Assembly: GCA_900770185.1 (NCBI GenBank)
Contig: CAAGJM010000003.1
Location: forward strand, 1-30,724
Length of the DNA stretch: 30,724 bases
Direction of reading: 5' to 3'
Origin: Clostridia bacterium
Lineage (GTDB): Bacteria; Bacillota; Clostridia; Christensenellales; Borkfalkiaceae
A model generated the notes under the pieces. It did no database searches. It had not been told where the DNA came from and saw nothing but the letters and a program-made list of their open reading frames with translations. How positions within the stretch are numbered: position 1 is the stretch's first letter; each line of letters starts with the position of its first letter. Below, in pieces: positions 23,891 through 30,724 of this stretch. A program made the translations under genes and the position numbers.

Positions 23891-25438
23891 ATGAAAAATC
23901 AACCGGTATGTTTAATTATAATGGACGGTTACGGCATAAACCCGTCCGAAAACGGCAATGCAATCGCGCTTGCGCACGCGGGCGTAATTAAAAAACTCGA
24001 AAGCGAATATCCGCACACCAAGCTTGGCGCAAGTGGGCTTAACGTAGGGCTTCCCGACGGGCAGATGGGCAACAGCGAAGTCGGTCACCTTAATATGGGC
24101 GCGGGCAGAATCGTCTATCAGGATTTAACCCGCATCACGAAAGAAATCGCCGACGGCGACTTTTTTAAGAACGAAGAGCTAAACTACGCTATGGACAGCG
24201 CGCTTAAAAACGATAAAAACCTTCATTTATACGGGCTTTTATCGACGGGCGGCGTTCACAGCCACATAACCCACCTTTTCGCGCTGCTTGAAATGGCTAA
24301 ACGCAAGGGTCTTAAAAAAGTGTTCGTTCACTGCTTTTTGGACGGGCGTGACGTTGCCCCCACGAGCGGCGCGGGCTTCGTTCAAAGCTTGCAGGACGAG
24401 ATAGATAAAATCGGCGTCGGCAAAATCGCAAGCGTTGGCGGCAGATACTACGTTATGGACAGAGATAACCGCTGGGACAGGGTCGAAAAGGCTTACGATA
24501 TGATGACCGTCGGCACCGGCGTGCACGCCGAAAACGCCGTCGAAGCGGTTAAGCTAAGTTACGCAAACGGCGTGACGGACGAGTTCGTTCTCCCCACCAA
24601 CGTCGTAGAAAACGGCAAGCCGATAGGTTTGATTGAAAAGGGCGACAGCATAATTTTCTTCAACTTCCGCCCCGACCGCGCGCGTGAGATTACCCGCGCC
24701 ATGACCGTTGAAGATTTTAACGGCTTCGAGAGGAAAACGGGCTATTTAGCTCCCGTATACGTAGGATTCACTAAATACGACGCGACTTTTTTGAACGCTA
24801 AAATCGCTTTCAAAAAGATTGCTCTCAACAATACGCTCGGCAAATTTTTGGCGGACAAGGGCTACACTCAGCTCCGCATTGCCGAAACCGAAAAATACGC
24901 GCACGTAACTTTCTTCTTTAACGGCGGCGTAGAAGAACCCGAAAAGAACGAATTCCGCGACTTGATTCCGTCGCCGAAGGTGTCAACTTACGACTTACAG
25001 CCCGAAATGAGCGCATACCTCGTAACCGATAAGGTTCTGGAAGAAATCGCGGCGGATAAATTCGACGTTATTATTTTAAACTTCGCAAACTGCGATATGG
25101 TCGGGCACACGGGCGTTTTGGCAGCGGCCGAAAAGGCGGTTAAAACGGTTGAAGAGTGCGTTGGCAAAATAACCGACGCGGTGCTTAAAAAAGGCGGCAG
25201 CCTGCTTATTACCGCCGACCACGGCAATGCGGACAGAATGTTTGAAGACGAAGCGGGGCTTAAACCTTTCACGGCGCACACCACGAACCCCGTTCCTTTT
25301 ATTCTCGTTTCCGATAAGTATAAAGGCGCAACGCTCAGAAACGGCGGCGTGCTTGCCGATATCGCCCCCACGCTTTTAGAGGTTCTGGGCGAAGAAGCCC
25401 CCGCCGAAATGACGGGCAAAAGCCTTATTGAAAAATAA
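23891..25438 (+). CDS. gpmI: 2,3-bisphosphoglycerate-independent phosphoglycerate mutase
   Basis: This 515-residue alkaline-phosphatase-superfamily enzyme interconverts 3- and 2-phosphoglycerate in glycolysis. The metal-binding D12 (IIMDGYGINPSENGNA) and the phosphoserine S62 (GQMGNSEVGHLNMG) are visible. The substrate domain contains FVHCFLDGRDVAP and FFNFRPDRAREITRA, and the late ADHGNADRM and AHTTNPVPF supply the second metal site. Length and order are standard. It is manganese-dependent in spore formers, where it also governs spore 3-phosphoglycerate use. It would normally follow tpiA directly; here the BspA-like gene intervenes. Confidence 0.97.
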   Translation: MKNQPVCLIIMDGYGINPSENGNAIALAHAGVIKKLESEYPHTKLGASGLNVGLPDGQMGNSEVGHLNMGAGRIVYQDLTRITKEIADGDFFKNEELNYAMDSALKNDKNLHLYGLLSTGGVHSHITHLFALLEMAKRKGLKKVFVHCFLDGRDVAPTSGAGFVQSLQDEIDKIGVGKIASVGGRYYVMDRDNRWDRVEKAYDMMTVGTGVHAENAVEAVKLSYANGVTDEFVLPTNVVENGKPIGLIEKGDSIIFFNFRPDRAREITRAMTVEDFNGFERKTGYLAPVYVGFTKYDATFLNAKIAFKKIALNNTLGKFLADKGYTQLRIAETEKYAHVTFFFNGGVEEPEKNEFRDLIPSPKVSTYDLQPEMSAYLVTDKVLEEIAADKFDVIILNFANCDMVGHTGVLAAAEKAVKTVEECVGKITDAVLKKGGSLLITADHGNADRMFEDEAGLKPFTAHTTNPVPFILVSDKYKGATLRNGGVLADIAPTLLEVLGEEAPAEMTGKSLIEK

Positions 25439-25450
25439 GGTTAAAAACGC

Positions 25451-25479
25451 TTGTAAAACGAAAATAAAAGTGTTATAAT
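25451..25479 (+). promoter_or_regulatory. secG promoter
   Basis: TTGTAA (25451-25456) and a perfect TATAAT (25474-25479) are separated by 17 bp, with a start near 25486. Confidence 0.82.
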
Positions 25480-25501
25480 GTTAGCCGTGGTTAAAGCGTA
25501 A

Positions 25502-25520
25502 GGGCATTTTGCCCGTTTTT
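25502..25520 (+). terminator. Small hairpin with T run in the secG leader
   Basis: GGGCA/TGCCC (25502-25514) forms a 5-bp stem with a 3-nt loop, followed by GTTTTTG. It lies downstream of the secG promoter and upstream of the gene. It may act as a weak attenuator or as a terminator for gpmI readthrough. Confidence 0.45.
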
Positions 25521-25564
25521 GTACGCGAACCTCTTAAATTGTAATAAAATTAAGGTGAGATTAT

Positions 25565-25849
25565 ATGTTATTTGGTTTGATGATGTCGCACACCGCGTAT
25601 ATGGCTATAAGCATCGTGTGCTTGGTGCTTTCTTTAATAGCGTCCGTTTTCGTAATTATCGTGGTAATTATGCAGCCCGGCAACAGTGAGGGCATCAGCG
25701 CGATAAGCGGGCATAGCGAAACGTTTTACGGCAAGAATAAATCAAAGACCTTGGAGAGCAAGATGCGTAGGCTTACGGTCATTGCTATCGCGGTTTTAAT
25801 GGTTTGCATGATTGCGTTCTACATCGTATCGCTTATCCCTGTAAAATAA
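25565..25849 (+). CDS. secG: Preprotein translocase subunit SecG
   Basis: This 94-residue protein has two transmembrane helices (about 12-36 and 69-90), joined by a cytoplasmic loop with the family motif VIMQPGNSEGISAISG. SecG is the small accessory subunit of the SecYEG channel and aids SecA-driven export. AAGGTGAG lies 6 bases before the ATG. The order secG, rnr, smpB, ssrA matches Bacillus and many clostridia, which supports the call for a short protein. A terminator and tandem repeat separate it from rnr. Confidence 0.95.
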   Translation: MLFGLMMSHTAYMAISIVCLVLSLIASVFVIIVVIMQPGNSEGISAISGHSETFYGKNKSKTLESKMRRLTVIAIAVLMVCMIAFYIVSLIPVK

Positions 25850-25855
25850 CAAACA

Positions 25856-25887
25856 AAAACGGCTCGCTTTATGGTGAAGCCGTTTTT
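25856..25887 (+). terminator. secG terminator
   Basis: AAAACGGCT (25856-25864) pairs perfectly with AGCCGTTTT (25878-25886) across a 13-nt loop and runs into T. It starts 6 bp after the secG stop. Confidence 0.87.
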
Positions 25888-25915
25888 TAATGCTTTTTGT
25901 TCGGCGCGCGGTATT

Positions 25916-26171
25916 GCAAAAAGCAACCGAAGGTTGCCGCTGACCGCTAACTACTAACCGTATTTAGTCATATTGAGCGTCAGCGAAATATCTCGCGGAA
26001 GCGAACGCGGCGGTTTAATGCGTGCGCATCGCAAAAAGCAACCGAAGATTGCCGCTGACCGCTTATCACTAACCGCATTTAGTCATATTGAGCGTTAGCG
26101 AAATATCTCGCGGAAGCGAACGCGGCGGTTTAATGCGGGCGTATCGCAAAAAGCAACCGAAGATTGCCGCT
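25916..26171. repeat. 115-bp tandem repeat, 2.2 copies, upstream of rnr
   Basis: Unit 1 is 25916-26030 and unit 2 is 26031-26145, both exactly 115 bp with about ten differences. A third partial unit, 26146-26171, stops 11 bp before the rnr start. Each unit starts GCAAAAAGCAACCGAAG and contains CATATTGAGCG and GAAATATCTCGCGGAAGCG. A small hairpin GCAACC-GAAG-GTTGC lies at the start of unit 1 and is weakened by one base in units 2 and 3. No ORF is present. The inner motif resembles dispersed intergenic repeats common in bacterial genomes. Confidence 0.9.
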
Positions 26172-26182
26172 AAATAAAAACT

Positions 26183-28279
26183 ATGATTTTAAAAGATATA
26201 TTGATTGAAAAATTTAACAACGGAGAGTTCGAGTTTAAGGGCGCAAAGCGAATATTCGAACTTTTGGGGGTAAAGACCAATTCCGAAAAAGATATTATCC
26301 GCAAAGAGCTTGACGAGCTCGAGGATACGGGTAAAATCGTTTACGATAACGGAAAGTACGTGCTGTTCGAGCACAGCGGGCTTATAAAAGGCACGCTTAA
26401 AGGTAACGAGCGCGGCTTTGCCTTTCTGATTTGCGACGATAAGGAAAAGGGCGACTTTTTCATACCCCCAAAAAGCCTTAACGGCGCGCTTAACGGCGAT
26501 AAGGTCATTATAAAGCACGTTAAAGGCACCCGCGGCTCTTCGGACGAGGGCGTGGTCGTAAAAGTGCTTGAGCGCGGCGTTAAAAAACTTGTCGGCACGT
26601 TTGAAGGTGAAAACGGGTTCGGCTTCGTCGTTCCCGATGACAGGAGCAACTTCGTGGATATTTTCGTACCGTTCAAGTTCAACTTCGGCGCGAAAACGGG
26701 CGATAAAGTGGTTGTTGAAATATTCGCGTACCCCGAGGGGCGCAAAAACCCCGAAGGGCGGGTCGTGGAAATTTTAGGCAAAAAGTTCGATTTTAAAACG
26801 GAGCGTTTGTCGATTATAAAAAACGCCGATTTACCTCTCGAATTCCCTTTAAAAGTTACCCGCGCGGCGGAGTCCGTTCCCGATAGCGTTCGCTTGCAGG
26901 ATAAAATCGGGCGCAGAGATTTAACGGGCGAGCTTATCGTCACTATAGACGGCGACGACAGCCGCGATTTTGACGACGCCGTGTCGGTTAGCGAAAACGG
27001 CGACGGAACTTTCACCCTTGGCGTTCATATTGCGGACGTTTCCGCATACGTTTTAAAGGGCGACGAGATAGACAGGGAGGCTTTGAACCGCTCGACGAGC
27101 GTTTACTTTCCCGAAGAAGTGCTGCCGATGCTCCCCTTTAAACTCTCGAACGGTATTTGCTCGCTTAACGAGGGCGTGGAGCGGCTGACCCTTTCGTGCG
27201 TGATGAAAATAGACGGCGGCGGCAATATTATCGACCGCGATATATTCACGAGCGTCATCAAAAGCAAAAAACGTTTAACTTACAATATCGTTCAGAAAAT
27301 GCTTGACGGCGACGACGAGACTATTAAAGAAAATTCCGCCGTTTACCCAATGATTTTGTCCGCGCATAAGCTTATGCAGGCACTTTCCGACAAGCGCAAA
27401 AAGCGCGGCACGATAGACTTGACGGTGCAGGAAAGCCATATAACGGTGGATAAAAACGGAGATATCGAAATCGAGCCGAGAAAGGCGGTCACCGCATATA
27501 AAATAATAGAAGAGTTTATGATAGCCGCGAACGAAACGGTTGCGGAGTTTGTTTACTATATGCGTTACCCCTTCGTTTACCGCGTGCACGAAAAGCCGGA
27601 CGGTGAAAAACTTGCGGGGTTTATAGCGTTTTTAAACGCGCTTGGCATAAGCGTTAAGTGGAGCGATGAAACTTGTCACCCCAAAGATTTTGCCACGCTT
27701 TTAGACAAAATAAAAGACGAACCTTACTATCAGGTGGTCAATAAAATAATGTTAAGGACGATGCAAAAGGCAAAATATTCGCCTAAAAACGTGGGGCATT
27801 TCGGGCTTGCGAGCGCATGCTATTGCCACTTTACGTCGCCCATCCGAAGATACCCCGATTTAGTGGTGCACAGGGTCGTTAAAAATATTTTGAGCGGCAA
27901 CCCCGTTTGGCAGGACGAGTATGAAGACTACGTTAAAGAAGTCAGCGTAACCGCAAGCGCGAACGAAAGGCGCGCCGACGAGATCGAGCGGGATATGGAC
28001 GATTTGTACGTTTGCCGTTACATGAAAAAGCATATCGGCGAAGCGTACGACGGCGTTATAAGCGGGGTGACGAACTTCGGCGTTTTCGTGGAGCTTGAAA
28101 ATACCGTCGAAGGGCTTATCCGCCTTGAAAATTTGCCTAAGGGTTATTATACTCTCGACGAAAACACTTTCACGCTTACGTCGGGCGCGCATAAGTACAC
28201 GATGGGCGACGCGGTAAAAATTAAGGTTGCAGGCGTAAATTCCGCACAAAAACGGGTAGAATTTTTGCTAATAGGCTAA
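26183..28279 (+). CDS. rnr: Ribonuclease R
   Basis: The 698-residue 3'-5' exoribonuclease has the full layout: an N-terminal winged-helix segment (about 1-62), two cold-shock domains (about 67-130 and 136-200; GNERGFAFLICDD and GENGFGFVVPDD), an RNB catalytic domain (about 240-570) and an S1 domain (about 620-698, ISGVTNFGVFVELENTVEGL). The catalytic acids D256, D262, D264 and D265 are present in TIDGDDSRDFDDAVSV. The Lys-rich tail of enterobacterial RNase R is missing. It degrades structured RNA and works with tmRNA in clearing broken messages, fitting its place before smpB and ssrA. The ATG has no ribosome site and lies just after the tandem repeat. Confidence 0.96.
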   Translation: MILKDILIEKFNNGEFEFKGAKRIFELLGVKTNSEKDIIRKELDELEDTGKIVYDNGKYVLFEHSGLIKGTLKGNERGFAFLICDDKEKGDFFIPPKSLNGALNGDKVIIKHVKGTRGSSDEGVVVKVLERGVKKLVGTFEGENGFGFVVPDDRSNFVDIFVPFKFNFGAKTGDKVVVEIFAYPEGRKNPEGRVVEILGKKFDFKTERLSIIKNADLPLEFPLKVTRAAESVPDSVRLQDKIGRRDLTGELIVTIDGDDSRDFDDAVSVSENGDGTFTLGVHIADVSAYVLKGDEIDREALNRSTSVYFPEEVLPMLPFKLSNGICSLNEGVERLTLSCVMKIDGGGNIIDRDIFTSVIKSKKRLTYNIVQKMLDGDDETIKENSAVYPMILSAHKLMQALSDKRKKRGTIDLTVQESHITVDKNGDIEIEPRKAVTAYKIIEEFMIAANETVAEFVYYMRYPFVYRVHEKPDGEKLAGFIAFLNALGISVKWSDETCHPKDFATLLDKIKDEPYYQVVNKIMLRTMQKAKYSPKNVGHFGLASACYCHFTSPIRRYPDLVVHRVVKNILSGNPVWQDEYEDYVKEVSVTASANERRADEIERDMDDLYVCRYMKKHIGEAYDGVISGVTNFGVFVELENTVEGLIRLENLPKGYYTLDENTFTLTSGAHKYTMGDAVKIKVAGVNSAQKRVEFLLIG

Positions 28280-28326
28280 AATTAAGTTGCGTTGCGGGCA
28301 AAAATGTGATATATTAGGAGGGCAGT

Positions 28327-28773
28327 ATGAAAATCGTTGCTGAAAACAGACAGGCTCGGCACGAATATTTCGTTGACGAAACGTATACGGCGGGCATTGT
28401 CCTCGAGGGTGCGGAAGTTAAGTCCGTGCGGGCCGGTAACGTCAATTTAAAAGACAGTTTTTGTACTATATATAACGGCGAAGTGTTTTTGAAAAACGCC
28501 CACGTTGCGGTTTACGATAAAATCGGCGCGTTCAACTCGCGCGACAGTAAGCGCGACAGAAAGCTTTTACTGCGCAAGGCTGAAATTTTTAAAATTTTCG
28601 GCAAAGTAAGCGCTAAAGGCTACACGCTCGTTCCGCTTAAAATGGGTTTCGTAGGCGGGCTTGTGAAGGTGGAAATAGGCTTGTGCCGCGGCAAACACAC
28701 TTTCGATAAAAAGGAAAGCCTTAAACAAAAGGATATCGAACAGTCCATGAAGCGCGAAATTAAAAGTTTCTGA
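28327..28773 (+). CDS. smpB: SsrA-binding protein SmpB
   Basis: The 148-residue protein matches SmpB throughout. KIVAENRQARHEYFVDETY opens the OB-fold, GIVLEGAEVKSVRAGNVNLK is the core motif, and the basic C-terminal tail (KKESLKQKDIEQSMKREIK) enters the ribosomal decoding centre. It brings tmRNA to stalled ribosomes for trans-translation. AGGAGG lies five bases before the ATG. It is followed 14 bp later by the tmRNA gene itself, the usual clostridial and bacillar arrangement. Confidence 0.97.
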   Translation: MKIVAENRQARHEYFVDETYTAGIVLEGAEVKSVRAGNVNLKDSFCTIYNGEVFLKNAHVAVYDKIGAFNSRDSKRDRKLLLRKAEIFKIFGKVSAKGYTLVPLKMGFVGGLVKVEIGLCRGKHTFDKKESLKQKDIEQSMKREIKSF

Positions 28774-28787
28774 CGCTTTAAGTATTC

Positions 28788-29137
28788 GGGGATGTTCCGG
28801 ATTTGATTGGCAGGCAAGGCCACAGTAAGCATACCGAAGTTTCCCGCGGCTTCGTTAAAACGGGAATCTAAATTTAAACGCTAACAATAACAAATTAGCA
28901 GTTGCCGCTTAACTAAGCGGTTGTCCGATATAAAAACGCCGTCGGTTTATAAAGGGCATAATTTAAGACGGAACGTTACGTTAAAGTCTGACCGTGCTTT
29001 TACGCAACTATCTTCGGTCAAATGCGCGGCGGGTTGGTCCGCAATGGCACCGCGCAAGATTGTAAAAGCGGAATAAGTATGTAGAAAGCTTGGTTGAACT
29101 TGTTAAGACGTGAGTTCGACTCTCACCATCTCCACCA
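28788..29137 (+). ncRNA. ssrA: Transfer-messenger RNA (tmRNA)
   Basis: The ends pair as a tRNA-like acceptor stem, GGGGATG (28788-28794) with CATCTCC (29127-29133), including the G3-U70 wobble needed for alanine charging. CCA is encoded and the T arm has GTTCGACTC. The tag frame starts at GCT 28880 and ends at TAA 28910-28912. It encodes ANNNKLAVAA, which becomes AANNNKLAVAA with the charged alanine. The length is 350 nt, normal for one-piece tmRNA. It directly follows smpB. Confidence 0.97.
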
Positions 29138-29199
29138 TTTTCGCCGCATGGCGGCGGGGCGGAGCAAAACAAAAATTGAACCGCGGTTTGCGGTTTTAC

Positions 29200-29275
29200 G
29201 GGGATATGGCTCAGTTGGTAGAGCGATGCGTTCGCAACGCATAGGTCACGAGTTCGAATCTCGTTATCTCCACCA
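29200..29275 (+). tRNA. tRNA-Ala (anticodon CGC)
   Basis: The 76-nt tRNA has acceptor GGGGATA/TATCTCC with the alanine-identity G3-U70 pair. The anticodon arm is ATGCG-TTCGCAA-CGCAT (anticodon CGC). It has a T arm with GTTCGAATC and an encoded CCA. It reads GCG, a codon used often in this window. The spacer before it holds CGCCGC/GCGGCG and AACCGC/GCGGTT hairpins. Confidence 0.97.
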
Positions 29276-29330
29276 TTTCGGGCGTGCTTGAAGCCGCTCG
29301 GTTACAGAAATTGCGCCTTACGGCGCACTC

Positions 29331-29407
<77 letters not shown>

Positions 29408-29482
29408 TTAGTTTCGCTTTGCGTCGCGCCTTAATTTACGGTTATTGCGCTTGGCGGCGGGGCGATTTTTATTTTACGGTAC

Positions 29483-29559
29483 GGAGGCATAGCTCAGTTG
29501 GTCAGAGTGCTTGCTTCACATGCAAGAGGTCGTAGGTTCGAGCCCTACTGTCTCTACCA
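29483..29559 (+). tRNA. tRNA-Val (anticodon CAC)
   Basis: The 77-nt tRNA has anticodon arm CTTGC-TTCACAT-GCAAG (anticodon CAC) and an encoded CCA. The acceptor GGAGGCA pairs with TGTCTCT, so the first pair is a G1-U72 wobble, unlike the neighbouring valine tRNA. Its body is very similar to tRNA-Val(GAC), suggesting an old duplication. Confidence 0.95.
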
Positions 29560-29565
29560 AGTGTA

Positions 29566-29604
29566 ATGGTCTATCAGTCTTTTCTGATAGACCATCATTT
29601 TTTC
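29566..29604 (+). terminator. Strong terminator of the smpB-ssrA-tRNA cluster
   Basis: A perfect 12-bp stem (ATGGTCTATCAG 29566-29577, CTGATAGACCAT 29584-29595) has a 6-nt loop and is followed by a T run. It lies 6 bp after the last tRNA. Confidence 0.92.
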
Positions 29605-29646
29605 ATTTTTATGGGCATTTTCGCCCCTTTTTGAGCAATTTCATAG

Positions 29647-29847
29647 CAAATCATCAGACCGAGTAACGGAGAACCCGTTGCCCGGTCTGTTTATGTCCCC
29701 AAAAAGCGTAATTTTACACTTGAAGTCTGTCGGACGATAAGCACCGTCTGGCAGGACTTGAATATCAAAACTGAATTAAAAAAACTTATTTATAGCATCT
29801 ATGACCTCACCAAGGCGAATACGGCATACAACAAAAAAGCGGACTAA
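29647..29847 (+). pseudogene. Headless ORF fragment (about 66 codons)
   Basis: A frame open from after a TAG at 29644 to TAA 29845-29847 encodes a coherent protein tail. It includes EPVARSVYVPKKRNFTLEVC and then a helical part with LKKLIYSIYDLTKANTAYNK. No start codon with a ribosome site is present. A terminator-like hairpin follows 12 bp later, as at the natural end of a gene. It therefore looks like the 3' remnant of a gene whose front was lost, perhaps by insertion or deletion beside the tRNA cluster. The product is not recognised. Confidence 0.45.
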
Positions 29848-29859
29848 TCTTCGCGGGGG

Positions 29860-29891
29860 AGTGGTTTTCGAAAAGAGAGCCGCTTCTTTTT
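29860..29891 (+). terminator. Hairpin after the headless ORF
   Basis: AGTGGT (29860-29865) pairs with the complement around 29879-29884 using two wobbles, and is followed by TCTTTTT. It is moderate in quality. Confidence 0.5.
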
Positions 29892-30050
29892 ACAAATATA
29901 ACGGGGGTAGGGAGTTTCGTATGGTTTGTAAAAGCAGGTGCGTTTTTGCATAAGGGGACAGCGGAAAGGTATCGAAAATGAGTAAAAAGAAACGAATTGC
30001 GGGTAAACTTTTGAATTTTTGAATTTTACGCGGAGGTGAGGCCAACAGGC
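29892..30050. other. Gap with no supported gene
   Basis: Nothing convincing was found. A minus-strand open frame of 81 codons crosses it (29844-30089), but it is low in complexity, overlaps the hairpin and the plus-strand ORF end, and has no ribosome site. It is treated as chance. Confidence 0.5.
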
Positions 30051-30078
30051 TTGATTTTTGAGAAATTTATGGTAAAAT
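30051..30078 (+). promoter_or_regulatory. Promoter of the secreted-protein leader
   Basis: TTGATT (30051-30056) and TAAAAT (30073-30078) are separated by 16 bp. The start would be near 30085, about 90 nt before the small ORF. Confidence 0.6.
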
Positions 30079-30175
30079 ATAAAAGACAAAACGTATCATA
30101 TAAGGTGCGCGGAACTTTTAACACCGAATAACCTGCAAAAAAATGCGAAATACAGGCAAAAGGAGTTGACAAGGT

Positions 30176-30244
30176 ATGACATACACAAGGCAATCAAAGA
30201 CGAGAAAGTCTGCCTATAATTTGAGTAAGAGTAACAGAATTTGA
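30176..30244 (+). CDS. 22-residue basic leader peptide
   Basis: The ORF starts at ATG with AAAGGAG nine bases upstream and encodes a basic peptide (MTYTRQSKTRKSAYNLSKSN, then RI). A strong terminator hairpin begins 3 bp after its stop, and a secreted-protein gene follows. The layout repeats that seen before the ABC exporter: promoter, small ORF, terminator, gene. The peptide is not recognised. It could be a real small protein instead of a regulator. Confidence 0.5.
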   Translation: MTYTRQSKTRKSAYNLSKSNRI

Positions 30245-30246
30245 CC

Positions 30247-30292
30247 GCATCGCTGCATAGGCTAAACCTATGGGCGGTGCGATTTTGCTTTT
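30247..30292 (+). terminator. Terminator between the small ORF and the secreted-protein gene
   Basis: A 14-bp stem forms from GCATCG (30247-30252) with CGGTGC (30275-30280) and CATAGG (30256-30261) with CCTATG (30267-30272), with a bulged G. Two interrupted T runs (TTTT, then CTTTT) follow. It could act as an attenuator. Confidence 0.75.
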
Positions 30293-30382
30293 ATAAGGGA
30301 AAAAGCACAACGATTTTTACAAAGGTTTTAAGTCGCGTAAGCGACACGGAACATATCCTAATCTTAAAAAGGAGATACGATT

Positions 30383-30724
30383 ATGACACACAACAAGGCG
30401 AATAAATCAAAGATATTAGCGCTTATACTCGGTCTTACGATGTGCATCACTTATGCTCGGCATTGTGTTTACATGCCCGACGAGTACGGTTTATGCGGCA
30501 GGAGAAGACGGAACAGCGCCGACAATTATCTGCACGGGCGTTCATACATATGGCACGCTTATTGATGAAACCCCCGCAACTTGTATCGCAGGCGGTATGA
30601 AAGCACACTACAAATGCACAGTGTGCGGAAAATACTTTGACGAAAACAAAAACGAAACAACCGAAGAAGCGTTGAAAACTCCCGTCAGCCCATACTACGG
30701 GCATAGTTTTGGTTTTTGGGTAGA
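30383..30724 (+). pseudogene. Secreted cysteine-containing protein, 5' part, frameshifted and cut by the window end
   Basis: The gene starts at ATG 30383 with AAAAAGGAG upstream. It encodes a basic then hydrophobic segment (MTHNKANKSKILALILGLTM) that begins a signal peptide. Near 30450-30453 the frame breaks. With one T removed from ACTTATG the protein continues through IVFTCPTSTVYAAGEDGTAP, a classic signal-peptide end and AxA-like cleavage region. It then runs GGMKAHYKCTVCGKYFDENK in a frame open to the window end. That CxxC repeat unit resembles repeats in large secreted proteins of gut Firmicutes. Alternatives are a recent inactivating insertion, a sequencing error, or starting at the internal ATG 30453. 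The rest of the gene lies outside the window. Confidence 0.65.

Noticed and set aside
25916..26171. CRISPR-like array upstream of rnr
   Set aside because: The units are directly adjacent 115-bp repeats with no spacers.
28287..28315. TTGCGT/TATATT promoter match ahead of smpB
   Set aside because: Spacing is 17 bp, but transcription would begin after the AGGAGG ribosome site at 28316-28321, which would then not be in the message.
29094..29291. 65-codon plus-strand ORF across tmRNA and tRNA-Ala
   Set aside because: It is made entirely of RNA-gene sequence and repeated tRNA T-arm translation.
29844..30089. 81-codon minus-strand ORF
   Set aside because: It has no ribosome site, an odd aromatic-rich composition, and overlaps a plus-strand hairpin and gene end.

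Overview
The window looks like chromosomal DNA of an uncultured, spore-forming, Gram-positive anaerobe of the Clostridia. The gene orders spoVT-spoVB-yabN and secG-rnr-smpB-ssrA are those of Firmicutes. Most promoters are clean TTGACA/TATAAT types with 16-17 bp spacing, and Shine-Dalgarno sites are GGAG-like. No rRNA, CRISPR array or replication origin was seen.

Layout. (1) 1-4014 is mobile DNA. A minus-strand IS110-family transposase has a roughly 190-nt non-coding leader that is a candidate bridge RNA. It is followed by a small integrative module: a ribbon-helix-helix-like regulator with a palindromic operator, a small gene with a broken frame, and a large serine recombinase whose frame breaks at a run of nine A. 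The recombinase reading frame ends inside the 3' end of a minus-strand tRNA-Ser(GCU), its probable attachment site. (2) 4085-6865: a leader ORF with an overlapping terminator precedes a two-gene ABC-2 exporter. (3) 6866-11529: comF, an orphan gene behind a structured leader, a CNNM/CorC-type membrane protein and an OFA-family MFS transporter. (4) 11530-18955: a sporulation and housekeeping run, spoVT-spoVB-yabN(mazG)-dus-nitrilase-like-trmL, then a short Na/Pi symporter. Two diverged copies of one structured element lie in the gaps on either side of this run. (5) 19033-25438: glycolytic genes pgk-tpiA and gpmI, separated by a BspA-like repeat lipoprotein that is a self-contained unit flanked by nearly identical terminators. 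(6) 25565-29559: secG, a 115-bp tandem repeat, rnr, smpB, tmRNA, tRNA-Ala(CGC), tRNA-Val(GAC) and tRNA-Val(CAC). (7) 29560-30724: a decayed region with a headless ORF fragment, a second leader ORF plus terminator, and the frameshifted start of a secreted cysteine-containing protein that runs off the window.

The core genes give a consistent picture. Lower glycolysis (Pgk, Tpi, GpmI), protein export (SecG), ribosome rescue (SmpB, tmRNA and RNase R together) and sporulation control (SpoVT, SpoVB, YabN) are arranged as in other Firmicutes. The most unusual material is non-coding: the candidate bridge RNA, the two attenuator-like leaders, the structured leader of the orphan gene, and the two-copy structured element.
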